DNA of 17,334 nt from an uncultured Oscillochloris sp. Lineage in GTDB: Bacteria; Chloroflexota; Chloroflexia; Chloroflexales; Chloroflexaceae. Below the pieces are notes generated by a model. The model saw nothing but the letters and a program-made list of their open reading frames with translations. It searched no databases and was not told where the DNA came from. The stretch is taken from contig CAIRFY010000080.1 in the NCBI GenBank assembly GCA_903877945.1, forward strand, positions 1-17,334, read 5' to 3'. The translations under genes were made by a program, and so were the position numbers. How positions within the stretch are numbered: the first letter of the stretch is position 1; every line of letters begins with the position of its first letter. Positions 6,221-14,400 of the stretch are shown here, piece after piece.

Positions 6221-9200
6221 ATGGTACGCCAGGTGGTTACAGAAGAGTTCAGCGACAGTGACGTCGGTGGTGATGGGCTGCTGCTCACTCGCCTGACTCC
6301 GCCTGTTCAACCTGCGCGCATGCTGCGGCGAGCGAGGGTTGAGACCGCGCTCGCCGAGGTGATGGAGTATCCGCTGACGACGGTGAGTGCGCCGGTCGGT
6401 AGCGGGAAGACGGTGGCGCTGGCCGCGCTGGCGGTCTATGGCGGCTGGCCGACGGCCTGGTGCCGGGTTAGCGACGAGGATGATCCACGCCTGCTGCTGC
6501 GCCATCTCGCCGCCGCCTTTCGTCCGGTGGTCGCGATTGATGAGGCGCGCATCGGCACTCTGGCTGATGCCGGGGCGATCCCGGCTGCCCTTGATGCGTT
6601 GGTGAATGAACTGGCCGCCGCTCTTGATGACGAAACCCTGTTGGTTATCGATGATTACCACCTGGCTGATGAGCGTCCGGCCCAGCGGGCCATTATCGAG
6701 CGATTGATGGTGGTGCAGCCGCTGCGCTTGCACGTGGCCCTTTCTGGGCGGGCTGTGCCGAGCCTGTCCGGTCTGGATACGGCCCGCCTGCGCGGCGAAT
6801 TGCTAGAGCTTGGCCCTGCCGACCTGGCATTCACCGCTGCCGATCTGCGCAATCTGTTCGCTCGGGCCGGCCAGCCGCCACCCGCCGACATGGAGGAGAT
6901 CGTTGATGCGGCGTGCGGCTGGCCGCTGGCGCTTCAGGCTACCCTTGGCGCGACCGACTGGCGGGCCGCCCTTGGCCTGCACCCCGGTGATATGCGCCCT
7001 GCGCCTCTCGACTCCTACCTTGCTGATGTGGCCCTCGGTGCACTGCCCGCCAACCTGCGCGACTTTGTGCTGCGCGCCTCGGCTCTGCGCTGGCTTGATC
7101 CCGAGGCTGCGGCGCTGCTGTCGGGCGATGTTCCTGCCGCGCCTCTGCTCGCGGAGATCCGGCGACGCCATCTTTTTATCTCGACGGACTCGGATGGGCG
7201 GCTGGCCTTCCAGCCGATCTTTCACGCCTTCCTCATCCGTCGTGCCCAACGCGAGATCGGCGAGTGGACAGACCTGCACCTGCGCCTGAGCGTCCACTAT
7301 CGTACCCGCGCCGATGGCGAGGCCGTGCTGCATCACCTGACTGCGGCCGGCGATGCAGGGGCCATCGTCGCCCTTGTGGAAGCTGCCCCGGCGATGTTCG
7401 CCGCCGGTCAGCCGGATCGTGTCCTGGCGTGGGTGCGCCGTCTGCTCCCGCTCGTTGGTGAGCCGCCCGCTCTGGTCGAGGTGCAGGCCGCCGCGCTGCG
7501 CCGTCTTGGCGTGTTCGACGCCGCCTTGTCGGCGTATGCCGCTGCTGGGTTGGCCTTCGCTGCCGTGGGCGATATTGATGGCCAGGTGCGTACGCTGCGC
7601 GGCAAGGCCGAGGTTTACCTCGACACGGTGCAACCGACCCCGGCCACCGACCTGCTCAAGCGGGCGCTCAAGCTGCTGCCGCGCACGCGGGCCACCGAGC
7701 GGGCCGAACTTCTGCGACTCCAGTCCGAGAACTGGGCCAACCGTGGGCGAGCTGATGTGGCGCTGATCCTTGAACGGGCCGCGTACATGCAGACGGCAGG
7801 AGACAGCAGGCAGGAGGCAGGGACACTCCTGCCGCCTGGTAGCGCCGCGCAGGTGCCGCCACGTCTGCTCCTGCGCGCCGGTCGGCTTGACGAGGCCCGC
7901 CAGCAGCTTGAGGCTCAGGTGCGGGACGGGGTTCGGGCGGGGGATAGGGGCCTACAGAGCAGTGCCCACCGTGAACCGCTGCTGTTGCTCTCACTAATCT
8001 ACTCGATGCTCGGGGGCGGCGCTCGCGCTCTGGCGATGGCCCGACGCAGCCTCATGGAAGCCCAGCAGTCGGGGTCGCGGCTCACCGAGGCGATTGCGGA
8101 GCTACGCCTGGGCCACGCCTACCAGATGGTGTTTCCTAGCGACATCGGCCCGGCCCAGGCCCGCTACGCGGCTGCGATGCATCTGATCGACCAGGTTGGC
8201 GTGGCTCGTACCCGCGCCGAAGGTATGATGGGCCTCACGCTGCTCCACGGACATGCGGGCGACCTGACGCGGGCCGAGATCACGGCCCAGGAGGGCTTGC
8301 TGATCGCCGCAACCGCCGGTGATGAGTGGATCGCCGCATGCCTGATGCTGGCTCTTGGTGGTGCGGCGGCCGCCCTGGGCGATGATCGTGCGGTGATCTG
8401 GCTCGACCAGGCATATGTGCGCTTCGTTCGTGGCGGCGATGTCTACGGTCAGGCGATTGTCCATCTCTGGCGTGCGCTGAGTGCCCTGCGTGTCGCCGAT
8501 GTGGCCCACGCCGATCCCGAGATCGCCGCGCTGCTCGATCTGGTGGCTGACCAGGGCTATGTGGGTGTGCTGATTGCGCCGAGCCTCTTTGGCCCACGCG
8601 ACATGGCTACTATCGTTCCGCTACTGCTACGCGCCCGTGGGCTCTCGCGCCATGTTGAGTTGTCTCGCCAGTTGCTGCGCCAGGGCTTTCCCACCATCGC
8701 CGCCGATGATACCGTGGAGGACTATCACCCCGGCTATACGCTGCGCGTGCAGATGCTCGGCACCTTCCGGGTCTGGCGTGGTACCCACGAAATTCAGGCC
8801 CGCGAGTGGCAGCGTGAGAAGGCCCGCCAGCTCTTTCAGCTCCTGCTCACTCACCGTGGTCACTGGATCCAGCGTGAGCAGATCTGCGCCTGGCTCTGGC
8901 CGGACGCCGACCTCGACGCCTCCGAGCGCCAGTTTAAGGTGACGCTGAATGCGCTCAACGCCGCACTGGAGCCACATCGCCCGCCGCGTGTCCAGCCCTT
9001 CTTCATCCGTCGCCAGGGTCTTGCCTATAGCTTCGCCCCATCATATGGCGTCTGGATCGATGTTGATGAATTTGAGTTGCGGGTGGCCGGGGCCAATGCC
9101 CGTGATGAACCTGACTTCGCCCGCCGCAATGCGCAGATCGCCGTGCAGCTCTATCGCGGCGACTACCTGTCCGAGTCGCTCTACGACCTCTGGACGATTG

Positions 9201-9502
9201 AGGAGCGGGAGCGTCTGATCGCCCGCTACCTCGCCACCGCCGTTAGCTACGCCCAGCGTCTCTGCGACGACGGCGACCAGGCCCAGGCCGTGCAGATCTG
9301 CGAGCAGGTACTTCGCCACGACCGGGGCTACGAAGAGGCGTACCAGACCCTCATGCGCGCCCACGCTCGCGCCGGTAGCCGATCCCAGGCGTTGCGCTGC
9401 TACACGCGTTGTGTTCAAACTCTGCGCAGCGAGATGGGCATCGATCCGCTGCCCGAAACGGTGGCCCTCTATGAGCAGATCAAGCGCAATGAACTGCTGT
9501 AG
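6221..9502 (+). CDS. MalT-like ATPase / TPR / winged-helix BTAD (SARP-type) transcriptional regulator
   Basis: The product is 1093 aa from this start. It opens with LLLTRLTPPVQPARMLRRARVE-type sequence, the usual lead-in of MalT-family STAND ATPases. A P-loop APVGSGKT lies at 57-64 and Walker B LLVIDDYH near 140-147. An Ala/Leu-rich helical region of TPR character fills about 370-820. The C-terminus carries an OmpR-type winged helix (about 840-935, with REKARQLFQLLLTHRG and LNALNAAL) and a BTAD domain to the end. MalT relatives usually end in a LuxR helix; here SARP-type DNA-binding and BTAD modules replace it. The start is uncertain: a GTG at 6173 is in frame, and ATG 6221 has AGGCAGG only 3 nt away. 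Residues 525-534 are encoded by a 7-bp repeat array. Its divergence from the phasin-like gene makes PHA control a possibility, but the target and ligand are unknown. Confidence 0.85.
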   Translation: MVRQVVTEEFSDSDVGGDGLLLTRLTPPVQPARMLRRARVETALAEVMEYPLTTVSAPVGSGKTVALAALAVYGGWPTAWCRVSDEDDPRLLLRHLAAAFRPVVAIDEARIGTLADAGAIPAALDALVNELAAALDDETLLVIDDYHLADERPAQRAIIERLMVVQPLRLHVALSGRAVPSLSGLDTARLRGELLELGPADLAFTAADLRNLFARAGQPPPADMEEIVDAACGWPLALQATLGATDWRAALGLHPGDMRPAPLDSYLADVALGALPANLRDFVLRASALRWLDPEAAALLSGDVPAAPLLAEIRRRHLFISTDSDGRLAFQPIFHAFLIRRAQREIGEWTDLHLRLSVHYRTRADGEAVLHHLTAAGDAGAIVALVEAAPAMFAAGQPDRVLAWVRRLLPLVGEPPALVEVQAAALRRLGVFDAALSAYAAAGLAFAAVGDIDGQVRTLRGKAEVYLDTVQPTPATDLLKRALKLLPRTRATERAELLRLQSENWANRGRADVALILERAAYMQTAGDSRQEAGTLLPPGSAAQVPPRLLLRAGRLDEARQQLEAQVRDGVRAGDRGLQSSAHREPLLLLSLIYSMLGGGARALAMARRSLMEAQQSGSRLTEAIAELRLGHAYQMVFPSDIGPAQARYAAAMHLIDQVGVARTRAEGMMGLTLLHGHAGDLTRAEITAQEGLLIAATAGDEWIAACLMLALGGAAAALGDDRAVIWLDQAYVRFVRGGDVYGQAIVHLWRALSALRVADVAHADPEIAALLDLVADQGYVGVLIAPSLFGPRDMATIVPLLLRARGLSRHVELSRQLLRQGFPTIAADDTVEDYHPGYTLRVQMLGTFRVWRGTHEIQAREWQREKARQLFQLLLTHRGHWIQREQICAWLWPDADLDASERQFKVTLNALNAALEPHRPPRVQPFFIRRQGLAYSFAPSYGVWIDVDEFELRVAGANARDEPDFARRNAQIAVQLYRGDYLSESLYDLWTIEERERLIARYLATAVSYAQRLCDDGDQAQAVQICEQVLRHDRGYEEAYQTLMRAHARAGSRSQALRCYTRCVQTLRSEMGIDPLPETVALYEQIKRNELL
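7795..7822. repeat. 7-bp tandem repeat (GGCAGGA) inside the BTAD regulator coding sequence
   Basis: GGCAGGA (7795), GACAGCA (7802), GGCAGGA (7809) and GGCAGGG (7816) form four units in exact 7-bp register. A partial complement, CTCCTGCCGCC (7826-7836), follows at once, so a hairpin is possible. It encodes TAGDSRQEAG (about residues 525-534) in a Gly/Pro-containing break between helices of the TPR region, and the frame is kept. Confidence 0.7.
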
Positions 9503-9507
9503 ATGTC

Positions 9508-9653
9508 ATACTTTTCGAATGAAGGGTCTGCCGCCGCTCAGCCCTCACCCCCCAGCCCCCTCTCCCTGAGCGGGAGAGGGGGAGTCGGACGCATCCTGGT
9601 GCGGAATCCCCTCTCCCCGTGAGGGAGAGGGGCAGGGGGTGAGGGGGCAAGGT
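9508..9653. repeat. C/G-rich multi-hairpin repeat element, copy 2
   Basis: This is the second full copy of the element at 2661-2804, in the same core orientation (GCTCAGCCCTCACCC opening, GGGTGAGGGGGCAAGGTC closing). The first hairpin is identical. The second hairpin (9608-9632) is the exact reverse complement of that in copy 1 (2741-2765). The 13-bp flank ATACTTTTCGAAT is on the left here (9508-9520) and on the right, inverted, in copy 1. The element fills the gap between the convergent BTAD regulator and histidine kinase genes. Confidence 0.87.
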
Positions 9654-9679
9654 CGGTGTTGTAGATCTCACGTCTCACC

Positions 9680-11179
9680 TCAGCGCCTCCCCTCGACCGC
9701 ATCCCGCTCGGACGCCTCGGTATCCACATCATCCGGGTCGCGCAGGGGTAGGCTCACGGTGAACACGGATCCCTTGCCGGCGGAGCTCACCACATCGATT
9801 GTCCCACCCATCATCTGACAGAAGTGTCGGGAGAGGGCCAGACCAAGGCCGGTGCCGCCATACTTGCGCGTCGTCGAGTCATCGGCCTGGGAAAATGGCT
9901 GAAACAGCCGTGCCAGTTGCTCGGGTGTCATACCGATGCCGGTGTCCGCGACTTCAAAGCGGATGACGTCAGAAGGGTGAAGGATGCGTCGTCCATCATC
10001 TTCCCTCTCTTCCTTGAGGATGCGCAGCGTGATCGTGCCGTGATCTGTGAACTTGCATGCGTTGCCGAGTAGGTTGACCAGGATTTGGCGCACACGCACA
10101 GGATCGGCAAAGAGCGACGCTGGCTGGCCATCGTAGCTAATCTCAAAGTGGTTGCCATTTTGGGTTACCAGGGGGGCCACCGTAAGCTCGACATCGCTCA
10201 GCATCGGGGCGATGTCGAACTGCTCATAGCGCAGATCCATCTTGCCGGCCTCGATCTTCGAGATGTCGAGGATGTCGCTGATCAGACCGAGCAGATGTGT
10301 ACCGGCACGGTGGATCCGCCGCAGATCGCTCTCCAGACTTTCGGGATCGATCTCGGTGACATCATCAATCAGCAGTTCGCTGTAGCCGATGATCGCATTC
10401 AGCGGGGTGCGCAGCTCGTGGCTCATGTTGGCTAAGAAGGTACTCTTTGATCGACTGGCCGCCTCCGCAGCGTCACGGGCGCGCTGGAGCTCCTCCTCTG
10501 CCTGCTTCCGCCGCGTGGCGTCGCGCAGGATCACCACGTAGAGCCGACGGCGATCAAGGGTAAGCTGGCCCGAGCTGAGATCCATCGGGAAGACGCTTTC
10601 ATCCTTGCGGCGGCCCGTGATCTCGTTGCCGATGCTGATCAGCTTATACTGGCGGTGGAGCGGGTCGGGGATGAGGCAGGCAATCGGCTGGCCGACGATT
10701 TCGCTGGCAGTGTAGCCGAACATACGCTCGGCGGCCGGGTTGAAGGTGGTGATCGAGTCGTGCTCGTCGATGATCATGATGCCATCGACGGCGTGTTCTA
10801 CGATGGCCTGACGGTATAGCCCGCTGAGCATCCACTCGGCGGATAGATCGGCCAAGCTGTGGGCGACCACACCGAGTTCGCTATTGCTGGCGGGGGTCGG
10901 CGGTACATGATGCTCACCCGACGCGATCCGCCCAACCATCACGGCCAGATCGTTTACCTCTCCAGTCACCGAGAACCCAAGGCCCGTGAGCGTCAGCGCA
11001 ACCACCAGTGCCAGCCCCAGAGCCAGGGCTGCCGCGAGAGGATGGCCCTGCCAAAGCAGCAGACCGGCGAGAACCACGAGCAGCGTGACGATCACGAGAC
11101 CGGCGATGGTGAACCGGCGCGGGTAACTCCAGTGATTGAACAGCGCCACAAGAGGCGCAAGTAGGCGTCGCAGCGGCAC
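9680..11179 (-). CDS. Membrane PAS-domain sensor histidine kinase
   Basis: The product is 499 aa. Two membrane helices (about 24-43 and 47-69) are separated by only a few residues, so there is essentially no external sensor domain. A HAMP-like segment (70-115) and one PAS domain (about 121-222, with FNPAAERMFGY) follow, then a coiled coil. The HisKA domain has H254 in MSHELRTPLNAIIGYSELL. The ATPase domain carries the N box (LVNLLGNACKFT, 368-379), G1 DTGIGM (412-417), F box FQPFSQADD and G2 GGTGLGLAL (441-449). All catalytic boxes are intact. No receiver domain or adjacent response regulator is present; the nearest receiver is in the GGDEF protein beyond bchH. The start is a GTG with GAGG 5 nt upstream (11185-11188). 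The signal is probably cytoplasmic (redox, light or a small ligand through PAS), but that is inference. Confidence 0.9.
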   Translation of the reverse strand: MPLRRLLAPLVALFNHWSYPRRFTIAGLVIVTLLVVLAGLLLWQGHPLAAALALGLALVVALTLTGLGFSVTGEVNDLAVMVGRIASGEHHVPPTPASNSELGVVAHSLADLSAEWMLSGLYRQAIVEHAVDGIMIIDEHDSITTFNPAAERMFGYTASEIVGQPIACLIPDPLHRQYKLISIGNEITGRRKDESVFPMDLSSGQLTLDRRRLYVVILRDATRRKQAEEELQRARDAAEAASRSKSTFLANMSHELRTPLNAIIGYSELLIDDVTEIDPESLESDLRRIHRAGTHLLGLISDILDISKIEAGKMDLRYEQFDIAPMLSDVELTVAPLVTQNGNHFEISYDGQPASLFADPVRVRQILVNLLGNACKFTDHGTITLRILKEEREDDGRRILHPSDVIRFEVADTGIGMTPEQLARLFQPFSQADDSTTRKYGGTGLGLALSRHFCQMMGGTIDVVSSAGKGSVFTVSLPLRDPDDVDTEASERDAVEGRR

Positions 11180-11215
11180 AGTGTCCTCTTTCCTGGCCTT
11201 GTGGTTGCTGCGAAT

Positions 11216-11224
11216 AGTATAGCA
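11216..11224 (-). promoter_or_regulatory. Candidate extended -10 promoter for the histidine kinase gene
   Basis: The minus strand reads TGCTATACT, an extended -10 with one mismatch to TATAAT. A TTGCTA (complement of 11241-11246) sits 19 bp upstream. Transcription would start near 11209, about 30 nt before the GTG start. The TTGC half is shared with the divergent tRNA promoter in the palindrome TTGC-GTA-GCAA (11236-11246). Confidence 0.45.
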
Positions 11225-11235
11225 TTAGCGTCCGT

Positions 11236-11264
11236 TTGCGTAGCAACAGACCCTATGGTAGACT
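11236..11264 (+). promoter_or_regulatory. Candidate promoter for tRNA-Arg
   Basis: TTGCGT (11236-11241) and TAGACT (11259-11264) are separated by 17 bp, and TGG precedes the -10 (extended form TGGTAGACT, 11256-11264). The match is moderate (3 of 6 at -35, 4 of 6 at -10). It would start transcription near 11271, giving a leader of about 75 nt ahead of the mature tRNA, which contains the hairpin at 11293-11314. Confidence 0.35.
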
Positions 11265-11292
11265 TGCCGCCGGGACGCAGGCAGGGCCGCGT

Positions 11293-11314
11293 CGGTGCGT
11301 CACGACACGCACCG
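11293..11314 (+). promoter_or_regulatory. Hairpin or operator-like inverted repeat upstream of tRNA-Arg
   Basis: CGGTGCGT (11293-11300) and ACGCACCG (11307-11314) are perfectly complementary around the loop CACGAC. The repeat lies 31 bp before the tRNA. It could be a structure in the precursor transcript or a protein-binding site; no T tract follows, so it is not a clear terminator. Confidence 0.4.
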
Positions 11315-11345
11315 CCGTGTTTCTGCGGCTCGTGTTGTGATCTTT

Positions 11346-11421
11346 GTCTCCGTAGCTCAGTGGATAGAGCAACCGCCTCCTAAGCGGTAGGTCGTGCGTT
11401 CGATCCGCACCGGAGACGCCA
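11346..11421 (+). tRNA. tRNA-Arg, anticodon CCU
   Basis: This is a full cloverleaf of 76 nt including an encoded CCA. The acceptor stem is GTCTCCG (11346-11352) with CGGAGAC (11411-11417), then discriminator G and CCA (11419-11421). The D arm contains GCTCAGTGGATAGAGC. The anticodon stem ACCGC/GCGGT encloses the loop CTCCTAA with anticodon CCT, which reads AGG. The T arm is GTGCG-TTCGATC-CGCAC. AGG is rare in such GC-rich coding sequence, so this is a minor arginine tRNA. The gene converges on bchH with only 22 bp between them and no evident terminator. Confidence 0.97.
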
Positions 11422-11443
11422 GATAACCTTGGCCCTTGTGGAG

Positions 11444-14400
11444 CTACCGTACACCCTCTAGCTGATCCTCAAGGTCGGCGTGCAGTTCGCGCAGCCGGTC
11501 GAGGGTCGGCTCGTCGGCCTGCCAGAGCCCACGGCTGCTCGCCTCCAGTAGGCGACTGACCGCGTTGCGGGCCGCCTCGGGGTTGGCTGCCTCCAGGCGC
11601 TTGCGCATCGTGTCGTCGAGGACGAAGGTGGCTGCGGCCTGGTCGTAGACCCAGTTATCCACCGCCTCGGTGGTGGCGCTCCAGCCGAGCATGTAGGTGA
11701 AGCGGTTGGCGATCTCGGCGGCACCGTTGTGGCCGTGCTTGAGCATGCCCTCGTACCATTTGGGGTTGAGCAGCTTGGTGCGGTACTCCACGCGCAGCAC
11801 CTGGTCGAGGCTCTGCACCTTGGTTTCAGCGGTGAAGCTCTCAACGTAGCTAAGGGCCACGCTGTGGCCGGTGGCCCGCTCAGCAGCGGCCTTCAGCGCG
11901 CCCGAGTAGCCGTAGTAGTGCTGCATGTCGGTCAGGCCGTACTCAACACTGTCGATCTCCTGGGCCACTCGGCCAACGGTGCCGAGGAGCGAGCGCAGCA
12001 CCTCGGGTTGGGCCGCGCCGTCTTTCTTACCGCCGAAAGCGTAGGCGTTGCGCTTGATAAAGAGATCCTCAAGCTCCTGGCGATCCTCCCACGCCCCGCC
12101 CTCGATGGCCTCATCCACGTCGGTGCCGTAGGTGCCCGATGCCTGGGTGAAGATGCGCGCCGTGGCCGCCTCCCAGTCTCTGCCCTCGGCGACCATGGCG
12201 TTGACGTGCTTGCGGATGAAGTTCTGATCCTCGGGTTCTTCGGCGGCGGCGGCCTCACGCACCAGCCGGTCAAGCTGGTCCATCGTACCGGCGAAGGTGT
12301 CGCGGAAAATGCCCGAGACGGTCATGAGTACGTCGATGCGTGGGCGATCCAGTTCGGCGAGCGGGATGAGCTGGTAGCGCCCGATCTTGCCCTGGCCGTC
12401 CTTGATCGGGCGTGCGCCAACCAGGCCGAGGATCGTACCAATCGCCTCGCCCTTGGTCTTGATCGCGTCGAGCCCCCAGAGTACCTGGGCGATTGTCTCG
12501 GGGTACGCGCCGCTGTGTTCGCTTCGGTGCGCGGCGATCAGAGCCTCGCCAATCCGCACGCCACGGGTATACGCGCTGTCGCTCGGCACGCGGAACGGGT
12601 CGAGCGAGTGGATGTTACGACCCGTGGGCAGCACCGCCATCCCGTCGCGGATGAGGTCGCCGCCGGGGGCCGCCGGGATGTAGCCACCGGCGAGGCCGCG
12701 TAGCAGGTAGTCGATCTCCTGAGTGTTGTCGCGCAGGGCGGCGAGCATGGCCTTGCCGTGAGCGGCCAGGGATTGCAGATTGGCGATGTCAGATTGCAGA
12801 TTGTGCTGCGCTGCGAACTTCTCAATGGGCGCAGCCTGAAAGACGACGCGCTGCACAAAGTCGGCGCAGGACTCCTCGATCTGATCGCGCATAACCAGGG
12901 CCGCCGCGTTGCCGGATCGAGCGAGGGAGAGCAGATCCCCATAGCCCGCTACCTGCGGACAATCTGCAATCCGCAATCTGCAATCCGCAATCAAGATGTC
13001 GCCCAGCCCTGGGTTGCCGTCGCGGGGGATCTTCAGCGCCTCGGCCACCAGAGTGAGCTGCTGCTCGACCGGCGGGGCCGACCCGAGAATATGCAGGCTG
13101 TCGGTGATCATCGTCTGTGCAATCTCGCGCAGGTAGGCGTAGGCCCGCGAGGCGAAGTCGGCGAATGGCTCGCCCGGCGTGCGCGCCAGGTCAGCGTCTA
13201 GGTTAAGCAGCGCAATTTTCTGGAGAATGGCATCCTCCAGATCTCCTGCTCCTTCGCGAAACTCCTCCAGCAGATCCTTCAGACCCTGAAGCTCCTTATA
13301 CAGCCCAGCGCGCCCGTAGGGCGGGATGGCGTGGCCGATAATCGTGGCGTAGCCACGGCGTTTAGCGATATTGGCTTCAGCCGGGTTGTTGATCGGGTAG
13401 ACGTAGAAGTGCGGCGTGTCGCCGAGCAGCACATCGGGCCAGCAGTCGGCAGTGACGCCTATCTGCACGCCGGGCATCCACTCCGCAGTGCCGTGCATCC
13501 CCAGGTGAATGATCGCGTCGGCATTGAAGATCTGGCTAATCCACTTATAAAAAAGGGCGTACTGGTGATGCGGCGTGTTCTGCTTGTCGAACAGCAGTCG
13601 CATCGGATCGCCGGGCATCCCGATCATCGGCTGAACGCCCACATAGACATTGCCGATCTGCATGCCGCCGAGGCGCACCGCGTTGTGACCGGCAGGGGCA
13701 ATATCGCCGGGGAAAGCCCCCCAGCGATCATTGATCCGCTCCTGCTGGCGCGAGGTGAACTGGTGGTAGAAGCTCTCGCGACCGGCAGTGATCGCCTCAG
13801 GCTCATCGGCGCGGATCGAACCCTTGATGCAGTCAGCCATGGTCGCTGGCTCACGCGGGTACTCACCAACATCGTAGCCCTCGGCCTTCAGGCGGTCGAG
13901 CAGGGCGATCAGGCTGGCCGGCACATCAAACAGGGCTGCGGTCGCGGTATTGCCCTGGCCAGGCGGATAGTTATAGACGACGACGGCGATCTTCTTCTGG
14001 CTGTTGGGGGTATGGCGGAGCTTCACAAAGCCGCCGGTAATCGTGGCGAGGCGCTGGAGCCGGTCGGGGACGGTGGCGATCTCGCTGCCGTGCATACCGC
14101 CAAGGACCACCGGGGCGATGGCCCCGTCCATCTCGGGCAGCGCGTAGAGCATGGTCGCCTGGAGCGGGCCGACGCCGCGTTCGCGCCAGTCATCCTCTTC
14201 TTGCACAAAGAGGGGGGCCGCAACGATATAGGGCGTATCGAGGGTACTCAGCAACTCGCGGGCGATAGAGGCCGTGAGCCCGGCCTTGGTGCTGCCGGCT
14301 GGCCCACCCACCAGGGGAAAGCCCATCGTGTTGATCAGCACATCGACCTTCATGCGCGTGAGCCACTCGCGCACCACCACATGGCTCTCGATACCCATCA

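Noticed and set aside
2596..9679. A composite mobile element bounded by the two C/G-rich repeats
   Set aside because: The intervening genes are ordinary metabolic and regulatory genes with no transposase or integrase; the copies are in the same core orientation and look like independent insertions.
11201..11383. 60-codon open frame upstream of and into the tRNA
   Set aside because: It overlaps the tRNA and proposed promoters and has no Shine-Dalgarno sequence or protein-like character.
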